Source: Pyxicephalus adspersus
Taxonomy: Eukaryota > Chordata > Amphibia > Anura > Pyxicephalidae
Direction of reading: 5' to 3'
Length of the DNA stretch: 64,000 nucleotides
Assembly: GCF_032062135.1 (NCBI RefSeq)
Contig: NC_092863.1
Span: 20,050,490 to 20,114,489 of the forward strand
The notes under the pieces were generated by a model. The model had not been told where the DNA came from and did not search any database. It saw only the letters and a program-made list of their open reading frames with translations. This document shows, in pieces, positions 11,557-23,500 of the stretch. A program made the translations under genes and the position numbers. The first letter of the stretch is position 1, and each line of letters starts with the position of its first letter.

Positions 11557-14500
11557 CTAGTGGGAAAGAGTAAACATGTAATGGCATGTGTAACACGTCC
11601 TAAAGTATACACCATATGCTATATTCAAGTGCCAATACCAGACAACCCTTCTTTGGACACAAACACACAAGGAACTTTTGAGCTGCTAAAATAAATACTA
11701 AAACACATCCCCCCTTCAAGATCCAGTCAACCCAGCTTTAGGTATTTTTTTTTGTTGGCATCAGCAGCTCTTTTATTCATAAATTCAGGAAGATCCGAAT
11801 AAAAATAAATATATAGAGTGCTATAAGCTTAAAGATATGAAGAAGATTGAGGGAGGCGAGTGTTAAGATTAAAAGAAGGTCTAAATAATAGGGAGAAAGG
11901 AATTATTTCGACCATTGTTTTCGGGGAACTAAAATATAAAGTAGAACCTTACCAGGTGTAGATTGTTAGTCACTAAAAAATCAAAAAACAATGACAAGAA
12001 CCACTTTACAGGTTCTCCTTATTGTGCTTCTGCCTTGTCAACCATATGCTCCATCACCTACCTCACAATAAGTTAAAAAGGTCAACACCTGAGGACTAGA
12101 AATAGGACTACATAATAGCAATAAAAGTAAATGCATAGATTCTAAACCCTGCCACTAGATTGAACACTGTGACAGTAGAAAACTGCACCAAGGAAAAAAC
12201 AAGTCCCAAATAGGGAGCTCTACTTTCAGTCTTGTTTTTATATATTTTCTAGGACTATCAATGTTGTCCCACATGGAATGGGATTGCCAACATAATGTCT
12301 TCATTTTCACCACTCTTTACCAAGTAGTCAAAACAGCGAAGCATGACACATTGATAAGCAGGTCCTTATGTGATAGTACAAAGGGGTCAAATGTTTTTTC
12401 ATTTAAAAAAAAAAAAAGCCACACAACAACCCCTACATAAACAACCCTTAAAAAAAATTTAATGCAGTAGCGTAGCTACCAACAATCAACAAGGTTTGGG
12501 AATCGGAGTATGGCTCTGAGCATGTAGGTGACTGTGGCCGTAAATCACCAAGAAGTATGGCAACATCAAAAAAATCCTGTTCCCCAAAGAAAAAAGACAG
12601 AAAAAATTTAAAGCGTTTATTTTTTTAAAGCCTGGCTCATAACAAACAAAATAAATACAAACACATCACATGGCCACTGGGAGTATGTTTCTGGTGGTGG
12701 CGATCTTACCAGTCACTCTTTCTGTGACAATTCTTGACCAGGACTACTAAACAGCCCCTAGCCCCGGTAGTCACTATTTTTGACAGATCAAAGTTCTTAA
12801 AAGAGAAGTTTGACGTTAAAGTTTCCATATATTCAAAAGCCTCAGCAGTGTAGCTTTTCTCTTTACTACAAAAGTAGTAGGGAAGAAAGCTGGGAGAAAC
12901 TTCTTCAGATTTTTTTTTTTTTTAATTTATTTTTAACATCACACTTGTCTGAAGGTGGCATTTTAGTTGTGATCTACATCAAAAACAAGGAGGAACTTTT
13001 TGTTGATTTTCACTGGATGCTATTCTTACAAACAAACCGTCTTAAACAGGGGTTCTTGTCAGTCACTGCAACCTTGTTTAGGTTATGAAATGTGTACAGG
13101 GAGGAAATAAAAGTTCAAACTGCTGATAAAAAGGTGGTGGTGGGGGGGGGGCAGCTTGGTGGCTCAGGGGTTAGCACTCTGGCCTTTGCAGCGCTAGGAC
13201 CTAGGTTCGAATTCCAGCCAGGACACTATCTGCATGGAATTTGCAGGTTCTCCCCGTGTCTGCATGGGTTTCCTCCGGGTACTCTGGTTTCCTCCCACAT
13301 CCCAAAAAAAATGCAGTTAGGTTAATTGGCTTCCCCCTAAAATTGACCTTAGACTACAATAATGACAAATGACTATAGTAGGGACATTAGATTGTGAGCT
13401 CCTTTGAGGGACAAATAGTGACACGCCTTTGGACTTTGTACAGCGCTGCGTAATATGATGGCACTATATAATAATAATAATAATATTTAATTGGGGGCTT
13501 GTCCCCCAAAAAATAACAAAAAAAAAACAAAAAACAGTGAGGTATGTTTAACCAAGAATGTCATTATCAGTGTTCAGCTGGGAAAGTTTTTACTCAAGCA
13601 CTAATGTGCTAAAGAATATCTAATAGAATATAACTACAACACCCAAGAACTTGCAATAATGCTAGTAAAAGTGCTCATGTACAAAGCAAACATTTATTTC
13701 CTCACCTTAACTTCTGTAGCCATTTTTTCACTTGCAAAACCATCCACTGAAAGCTAAAAGTAAAAAAAAAAATGTCAACCTAAATCAATATTTATGCAAT
13801 AGCAATTGAAAATAATAAAGTGTAAATGTGTAATCTTACTTTTATCAGTCTGGAGATGAGAAAGCCACCTTGGTACCGGTTATGGAGTTCTTCCCAGTTT
13901 TCCTTCACAAAATTCCATGCTGCCTTTCTGCTTTGTTTGCTAGCCCCAGCAACCCCTCCAATTACGGATACTGTATCTTGTGGACGTACCTCTTCCTGCA
14001 CAGCAAATATAAAACTGAATACAAACGAATCGCTGGAAAGTAAATTATAAGTAATCTTTAAATACTTAATAATCACATGTAGATTTAGTATGTTGATTTA
14101 CTGTATATCCCAGCACACACTCTCATTGTGAGCATTACCAGATGATGTATTCACGGTCAATTTTTTCTGCAGCTATTGGTGTTATATTTAAGAATTAAGT
14201 TTACAATACAACAGGGACTGCTAACATGTTTTTTCTCCCAATACAACAAGGCTGCAGACTGGTGGGGTCTTTAGGAATGGAATCAAAAAGCAGATCACTT
14301 TTGAAGTGTAGAAACTTTTTAAACCAATTCAGGGAAAGGTTCTGTCACCAATAAAAAAACGCCTTGTAATATTTAGAAAATAAATTTTTGGGATTATGTT
14401 AAAATGTACAGAAAGAATAAATTATTAAATAAAAGAATTTCCTCTTTTAAATAGCTTTTACTTGAAAATGTACCTAAAATGCAAAAAATTACAGACTATA

Positions 14501-17500
14501 TTTTCTAGTGGCAACTTTAAAATTTTGACTTTAATATAATTTAATTTTAGGGTCAAGCAGGAGCAGTGTACCTTCTACGGAGCAATGGTAATAATTAAGT
14601 TGTCTTAACTGACTGTTAGAGGCCATGGTGATTTGAAAAATTAGGTCTGTGTACCAAATACATATTTGGGATTTGAGGTTAATACTAGAGCCTTTAGCCT
14701 TGACATCCTTTCCAAGGGAAAGCAAAATCTCATCTTCAGGTGATTAGATGGGTTTCACCTCCCTGGCAGTCTAATCATGTCAGTATTTATTAAGCACCTA
14801 GCCGTTAAGCCCGACCTTCGTACGGGCAAAAAAAAATGGCTAGGATGGTTAAGCCCGTATTTTTGTCACATCCTTACCTCCATGGTCCCGCTGTGCACAT
14901 CCAGCGTCGTTTTCCTATTCCAGCGTCGTCCTCCGTCCATCGTCGTCCGTCGATCTCCCTCTCCAGCGTCGGGTGCCAGCGGGACCGGTAAGATGCCCGG
15001 CATCTTGCGGCGGAACACAACATACCGGCCGGCGGAACACAAGATACCGGCTGCCATCTTACCTGGTCCCGCTGATCATCCACGTCCTTCTTCGTCCAGC
15101 GCCGCATGATCTGTGAAATGAGAAGCCGTCCGGCAGAGAAAAAAAAAAACCGGAAGGCTTCTGCGTGCGTGATGACGTCGGCACGTGTGCGGGAAATTCA
15201 AACAGAAACTCATTCATTCATTTTGTATTGGATTCAATACAAACTCCTGTATTCAATCCAATACAAAACAAATAAATACAAAGTGTGTAATTGGTAAATT
15301 CAAACTGTCATTTTGTATTGGATTGAATACAAACTCCTGTATCCAATCCAATACAAAAAAAAAAAAAAAATAAAATAAAAGTAAATAACTTGGAAATTCA
15401 AATTTATATTTTGTATTTGATTGGATACAAACTCCAGTATCCAATCAAATACAAAATAATATAAAATTAATACAAAGTACATAACTGGTAAATTCAAACG
15501 CTCATTTTGTATTGGATTGAATACAAACTCCAGTATCCAATCCAATACAAAAAAATAAAAAAAAATAAAATAAAAGTAAATAACTTGCAAATTCAAATTC
15601 TTATTTTGTATTGGATTGGATACAAACTCCCGTATCCAATCAAATACAAAATAATTCAAAACAAACCCCAATAAATACAGAATCAAAGTTTTAAAAATTG
15701 CCAGTTATTCCCTGGATGGCTAGTGTGTAACACTGTGTCTTATCTTACCTTTGCTGATCTTCGCCTAATTTCCTTTAATTTTATTAAAAGTATTTTTTTT
15801 TTTTTTTACATGATTGTGTGTTTCAAACATTTTTTATATTCATAATATCTACTAGAACCCCTCTTCGGACATATTTCTGTAAGTTACAGGTCTACAATTT
15901 AAAAAAAAAATTTCATGAAAAACAGTGTAAAGCTTTTGGAACAGAAATCTAGACCTCAGTGTAACGCTCAGGTGGTTAAATCAAAAGCGGTACATTGTTT
16001 TGCATGGAAATTTGTTGTTTAATATTGTAATTCTTAGGAATAACTCCCGGGTAATCATAAATAATAAAAATAATAATTTTTTAATAACTATAAAAAATAA
16101 TAAAATTGTTTAACAATATTATTAATTTAATATTTTAATCAAACCAAAAAACACAGAAATCTGTCCAAACAAAGGTGCAATAATATTGGTAAATTAGTAG
16201 ACACTACATATTGGTCTAGTAGACATCCCGGGTACGATACATTTTGAAAAATGTGACTGCACAAAGTCCGGCGTCACAATCAGGACAGTGGAACCTGTTT
16301 TCTTTTCTGATCATCTTTCCACGGTTATCTGTCTTCGAGCAACAAACCACGCACATCCTTGTAGGTGCTGGCTTTTTCTCAGTTGGTGGGATGTAGTCCA
16401 TGAAGTGACAACTAGTCAGGCATTCCGGGATGACAACTGCAACAGCATTACATCCAGGTCAATCCACAGCCATTGATGGTGATGGTGGGTCAAAAAAATA
16501 AATTCGGAAACTTTCCAAATGAAGCCCGAATGACTCACAGGCTTGTCACACTTGTTTGACGAGAATGTAGGCATTCCACAAGAATTGCTCAAGAAGATGC
16601 CTGAAGATCTTCTAGTATTTTTTTTGCAGTTTCCTCATTACTGGGTAGAATGTCATTGCTATGTTATTGTAGTCTATCACTACTTGTGGCTTCATGATTT
16701 CTTTCCCACCTTTTGTTCGTACCATAACAGTGGGGGCATTATGAACTGTACTCATTAGGCACACATCTTTCTTGTCACGCCATCACAGGGCCATCATTTT
16801 GCCTTTCTGCCAGGCAACAATTTCTCCTGTCTTCAGCTTCTTGTTTCCAAACATCGATGGCATGTTGCGGCGGTTAGCCCTAACGGTTCCAAAGGCATCT
16901 GCTGTTTTGTGTTGCAGAAGAAACTCAAAGTTCAGGAGAAGTACAAAAGTTGTCGGTTGTGATGCAACAGTCCTGATTTAGCAATGGCTCAATGAGTGAG
17001 AGAACAGAAGATGTTGTCATTCCATAGTTGCTGTATTTTGGATTAAATGTTGTTCCTTTCCCAGTGTATAGGACTGAATTCCAAATGTAACCAGTTGATA
17101 ATTTGCACAGCATGTAGGATTTTACGCCAAATCGTGCTTTCTTTGATGCAATGTATTGAACCCAGCTGAGCCTCCCCTTGTAGGCCATTAGACTTTCATC
17201 TTTGCTGATGTCTCTTTCTGGCACATAGGTCTGTTGGGGATTTTTTAGAATTATTTCAGATACTTCCCAAATGTTCTTGTAAGGATGAGTAGTTTCATCA
17301 AATTCTTTGTTGCAAAGTATAAAAATTTCACGATCAAGATAAATCTGTACTCGACTGGACACGACTGTGCCAAAGAATGGAGTAGCAAGTAATTTATTGC
17401 TAGATCAATAACACTTCTGCAGGGGTTTGCCCACCATTCACTGAAGTATCTCTACGCCCAGAAATAACCAAATGTCATCTTTGGTCACTGGTTCCCACTT

Positions 17501-20500
17501 TCCGCTGCTTGCAAACCTCCAGTGTGGAGCAGCTAATTGTTGTTCAGTGTACCCGTTTGTCTCAGCAACTATTATTTCAATAACCTCATCAGTCAGAACC
17601 AATTGTAGGTATGTCAAGGGGTTGTCGCGTTCAGTATCTATTTTCATACCAGGTGCTTGGGGGCACTGCCTGAACCTTACCAAGGTCAATAGAGCAGCAA
17701 GTTCGCACATCACTGACCTCAAGCTCAGAATCGTCGCTGTATTCATATTTCACAGTCTAATGACAAGTTTTCTGGTGAATCACTATTGCTCGATTCCACA
17801 GGTGATTCTAAATGACCATCACCGTTTTCTAGCTGTTCGAAAACAGCTTTTCAGCTAGAGAGACGCCTTTTGGAAGCCATGGATGTATTCAAGTTTCCAG
17901 TCAGAAATCAGGGATGTGTTCAAGGTCAGGGACCTTTTCAAATGGTCAAAAATGGAAATGGTCAAAAAAAAGGGTCAGACAAAGGTCAGGGCTGGTAGTG
18001 GACAAACAGTAAGGACACTGGACAAAGCAAAAAGCAGGTAAGGATCTTTATAATGCTACCCCAAGTGTGGCTCGGGGTTACCGCTTTAGTACTTAAAATT
18101 CACCCCAACCCACACTCTGGAATAGCGCCAGGGGGGTTAAAGAGACCTCTTGACATATAATAACCAACCAAACAGGGTGACATCTATGTTTGCTTCTGGA
18201 AACAACTGAGCTGATCTGTGTTCTAACACAGATCAACTGTAGCTACAAGTTTGACTTCATATGCTTACTACTAAAAATGATATTCGGCAACTGAGATATA
18301 AAGTAGAACTAATGTGATGAGGAAGGTAATTATATATTATATATGTATAAGTGCATCTGCTCTTACAATATTCTTTTTCCCAAAAAAGCATGATGTTCCT
18401 GCCAGTGAAGAATACCTAACTAAGCTCCCTATGATGGTGCGACAGGTGACTGCTTCTGAATTCATAGCAAAGTTGCCATTCTCATTCAAGCTATGCCTGC
18501 TTGCACTACATTGAGCTGAGAATATGTTAGATGGGTATGGTAAATCAGTATTGCTACTGCCGATTCAAAAACCTAGTCCTACCCACCAGAACGGATTGTC
18601 AGTACGGCCTCAATTTCTGAATTGCTTATCCTGTGAGTTGCTATGTCTGTGGGGGGGGTATGTGAAAATATAGGCATCACATATTTACAGGACCTACTGT
18701 AATTTAGTTGTACTTTAGGATGAATACAAAACAGACCAACATTTACAAACAAAAATGATCTGCCCAATTTATACCCGTGAAAACGTGCACTTTTAACAGA
18801 GCTTTGGTATTATCCCCACTGGAACTCTAATACAGTTAAATTAAAACTCACCGAAAGGGAAAAGTTTAGCACCTTCTGGACTAACTCTGGAGAAGGAATT
18901 GCCCCTAGAACCCGCTCAATTCTATTTTTTTCTTCTTGCATGTCAGCTTGTTTGTGGAGCTGAAAAGAAAGACAAGTAATGAAAAGAAGCATAACAAGGG
19001 CAATAACTTATGCAATGGACTCTGCATCTCTTGCATGCAGTTTAAGGTACCACTACCAAAAAAGCTTTCCACATCTGATGAAATACATTGCAAGTGTTTA
19101 AATGTTGAGGATAACAGGCAAAGCCAGTGACTGAGAAAGAGGGTGCAAGACTGGACTTTGAGACAACAGATTGATAGAGACCATGGTGATTTGAAAAATG
19201 AGGTCTGTGTACCAAAGGCATATTTGGGATTTGAATTGAATATTAGAGCCTTTAGCCGTGACCATTATTTCTAGAGGAAGGGAAAATCTTACCATCAGGT
19301 GATTAGATGGGTTTACAGAAGACTTCTTGACATTTATTAGGCAGACAGGGTGACATCTATGTTGGCTTCTAGAAACAACTAAGCAAGGGACAGAAATCCT
19401 GGTAAACAACCAAGGACAACCTGAAGGGTTAAATCTGAAAACTGTTCACATACTTCCTGTCATTTTTCCCTTTATCTATAGGATAACACTAATAAACCAG
19501 TCTGTCACATATAAGCAGTGTGTATATGATTGATCCCACAGCAGTGCCATGTCCTTTTAAAATAGTATTACAGCATGACAAATGTAATGCCATGAAGATA
19601 GTTGGCAAAAGAAAATTATAGTAGGTATTTGTCAGCAATTTTAGGATTCCCTGCCATAGTATCACGCCAGATCGGAGACAGATGCCGGGATGCGATGGAA
19701 GAGACCTCCGTACCGATCGACTGTGAGGTTGAAGTTAAATGTATTTGTTTTGGGCATTTTTCAGTTTACTTTCTCCTTAACACATTCCTTTTGGTAATGA
19801 CTGACCTTTAGCATTGTGTCCAGTGTAGTGCTGTCTCCATGTTTTAGAACAGTCACATAAACCTAAGAGGAAAACAAGTTTTATTACTAGCTGTGGTTTT
19901 ATACAGGGGGAAAAAAAAAGGAGTAGTAAAGGGTAAACTAACTGGACTTCGGAGATCAGCACTCAAAATGTTCTTTCCTTCAACATGGTCCTTAAACCTG
20001 CGGCGAGCTTCTTCCAGGGTAGGTTTATGGCCAGCCTTTCCCAACTTCCCTAATACTAGGCCTCTGAGCAAAGCATCCAAATGTCCTAAGGAAATAATCA
20101 ATTAAACCCTGCTTTCATACACAAATACTGGAGATCAGAATATTTAACCAGTTGCAATCTCAATGTATATAACCAAATTAAAAAAGTTTTTTTCAAAAAG
20201 AAATATTGCATTGCTATTCCTACCTGCCCAATCCACCCCTGCTAAAAGCAGCGGCTGGGGCATTCAAACAGAAAATGGCAAGCAAGATAGATGGTATTTA
20301 TATGACTAAAAGTCTGTTCTGACTTGCAAGCTGGTATATGAGCTAGCAAATACAGTAATCCTGTACTAAACAGAAACATGCTACTTTCGAAAACAAAGAA
20401 TTCAACTTTTAACACTTACCCTCCCCCTGTTTGGGGTCCCAGCCCAAACGCTGTCCTATTGGAGAAAAAACATCTCTGACAAAGTCCTGAATTTCCTCAT

Positions 20501-23500
20501 GAAAATCTGTGTGAGATAACAGTGTGGCCAGAATCCCTAGATTACAGCTTAAGTCACTCCACACAGTATAATTGGGCTCATTCACAAAGGCCTCCATGAC
20601 TTTCAGGACTTCAACTGTGCTGATTAAACCTGCTCGTGCCTGTAGGAATAAACATGAATAAAAATGGGCATGTTAGCTCTTATAAACAATGCCTATGCCA
20701 TGTGCCATCTTGTCCCACACTAATAAAGTTGATGAAGGGATGAATGTAGAGAAAAAATTATCACAGCAATCTGTCCAGAAAAGTTCCAACAAGAGCTGTC
20801 AAAACTTGGAGGGAGCACTTTATAGTAGTCACTTAACCATTACTGGTTGGAGAATTACAAATAGTGAGAATTTGTACATCACAGTCTCACACCTCCATTT
20901 ACTCATGTAATTAAAAAATTATACTTTTTATACTCACCATGGAAAAAAGATCATTCTGCAGCCCAAGCCTGTCTACAGGCTGCAGGGAGAGGTCTCTAAT
21001 TCCAGGCAGCAAACTCTCCAACATAGAAGGGCTGTACTGGGTGCGATAGAAGCCTACAGTTCCTGGATTTAACTAGAGAAGTTGAGAACAGAGAATGAGT
21101 ATAATGGGTTACACAAATTTTAGAGATTTACAAAACAGGTATTAAAATAATTATGTGTATATATTTTATAAGATATTTGTAAAGAGTGACTTATATTTTA
21201 TAAGAGAGACTGTAAAGAGTTTTGATACAGCGTTACCATTTTTACATACTTTCTCTTTGCCCACTTATACCATAAAACCGAACTACAATCTTGGATAGCA
21301 TGCAATAAAAACCTTGTACAAATTTTTATTGATCATGTTATTTTACATGCCTTTGCCCAAAATGAATGTCATCTGTATAAAAAAAATGCACAACATCTCC
21401 TTTTCACAGTACAACAGTGCTGAAGGCAGTCATATTGTGGTTAGGGGATACCTAGTACAGAGGGAGTACAAGGGAAAAAAAAGGCATTTGTTTTTGACAC
21501 TATCAGCAAGTTTTGCTCACTTTCTGTGGGCTTAATTCTGAAAAAGTGAAGCTAATCTGTTTACCCTTTCAGGTACTTAACTTTAAAACTAACTAATAAT
21601 GCTCTACAGGAGCATAATTATTTTGACTATGGTTTAGCTTTAAATCTCTTGACACATTTAAAAAAATAAATGAAAGGGAGATATCAGAGTGGTTACAAGA
21701 AGCTTTCCCAGAAAATGACGTAGCAAATTGCAAACTAATAGGCCTGGGGAGTACCGTGATGACCCCCACCCAAAACAAGGCCAGGTCAGTCCTATGTACT
21801 ATAGTGACTTCATTTCTAACGCAGTCTAACACAAGGTATTTAGGCTTACCTTCACCCATTGGTCTGGGCTCACTCCTTCTAGCACAACTGTCATCTCTGG
21901 CTTGTCCATAAGAAATCTTAACTTAGCAGAGGCCGGGGATTCACTGGTGCAGATGCTGATCGGTACCATCCACTGAGGACTCTCCTCACCTGAGCGAGGG
22001 CAATAGGAGGATGTTATATGGAGAGAAGGGCTGGAGGCTTACCCGCCAACCTATCGTCGGGAGAATAAAGGAAATAAGAGAAATAGGAAGAAAGAAAGGT
22101 AGGATAGCTTTGAGCTGCTCCAGAAAAGTATAAGAGACTATAATGACAGTACCGTGCCTCCAAAAGCACAGTATTGTCAGCAACCTATGATCAGGTCACT
22201 CAATGACTGCAGACCACAAATAGGGTCACTCAAAGCCCAGAGGTGGCCACTTAAAAAGCATAACAGGGCTGATATGTCTTACCATGATGAGGACCGCTGG
22301 CACAAAACTTCCTCTGAGACAGCTTTAAGATTCTAGAGTCTTCCTTCTGAAAAGAAAATTCATAGGGGTTTACTTGGTATTATCATTTTATAGAATACAT
22401 GCTTTTGTAAACAAACAAAATAGGATATTAAGCCATATAAATCTGTTGAATAATGTTTTAGACAGGTAAATTACCTCCTCTGACTCCACATATATTAAGG
22501 GGAAACCCATCTGTTTGGTCCAGGTGCTCATTACAGCAGCAATTGGCTTCCCACTGGCTTGCTCTAGAGATTCCCATAGATCCTCTGCAGAAAAGAGTAT
22601 TCAGTTTACAGCTGTGCCAGAGGGAGCTGAGAGGAAGGGAAAAGGGAAGGTAGGTTTGGGTGGTGGCATCACTACCATTGCAAACAGAGTTAAAGAGACA
22701 ATACAGTGATGTGAAGTACCTGTGGCAGCATTCTTTTCCTGGAATTTAGTGAGGTATTGGTTCATGCCCTTACGAAAATCCTGCAAAAGGAAAGTAAAAA
22801 CGAATAAATGTTTTTCATGCTAGCGGTAGAACATTTAATACAGACTCAGTTGAACTGAGCTTGAACAAAATATTTCCTTTAACCCTTTTACTAGCCTCTG
22901 TATTGTTAAAAAAGCACCTCGTACACCTAACAAAATTATGGTATGGAAAGTTTGTTGTAATTTCAAACATCTGACTGTATTGTTCATCAAAGTACGCCTG
23001 TCATAAGAGAAATACCAGGGTTGCAATTATTGCTAACACTCTGAAAATTCGAATTGAAAGGTTGTCACCAGTCAACAACCTAGAAAATGTAAGCAGCAAG
23101 TAAAGTTAGAAGTCCGCTGGTATATATTTGCTCAGTATTGCCAGCTAAGAAAGGTCTTAAGGAAGATAATCACCATGACAGACAACTAGGATTTGTAATA
23201 GAGGTCAGCAACGGCAGCAACATTTTTATGACCGTTTCCTATAAAATATACACTAAATATACCAAACTGTGTATAATAACCTAAAGCTCTGAAACCTTTT
23301 ACTAGTTTTGCAAAATCTCCAGCAGTTTACCTCATCTCCAATGTAGTCATGGAGCATGCGGATCACTGATGCACCTTTGCTGTATGATATAGCATCAAAT
23401 ATTTCATCCACTTCAGAAGGGTGTCCCACAGAGACCTACAAACAGATGGTAAAGAATATAGCAACTGGGTTAATACATGGGGCACATAGCCCTATACAGA

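Larger units (their letters stand above)
14754..18140 (-). mobile_element. piggyBac-type composite element, 3.4 kb, decayed
   Basis: The right end at 18140, read inward, is TTAACCCCCCTGGCGCTA. The left end at 14754 is TTCACCTCCCTGGCAGTC, a decayed version of the same end. TTAA is the piggyBac target site, now mutated on the left. Inside are a transposase pseudogene (minus strand), a hairpin repeat array, a CpG-rich foldback segment and a third TTAA-linked end at 15979. The empty-site paralogue at 19155-19390 confirms the outer boundaries. It lies wholly in NPEPPS intron 20. Confidence 0.8.

Noticed and set aside
13149..13225. Possible tRNA gene from the A and B boxes
   Set aside because: The sequence is the head of a SINE with body and tail and has no complete tRNA cloverleaf.
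15300..15686. 128-codon minus-strand ORF with repeated [15 protein letters not shown] units
   Set aside because: It is the translation of the hairpin array. The repeat period (90-99) is not a constant multiple of 3 and the other frames are also open, so there is no sign of coding selection.
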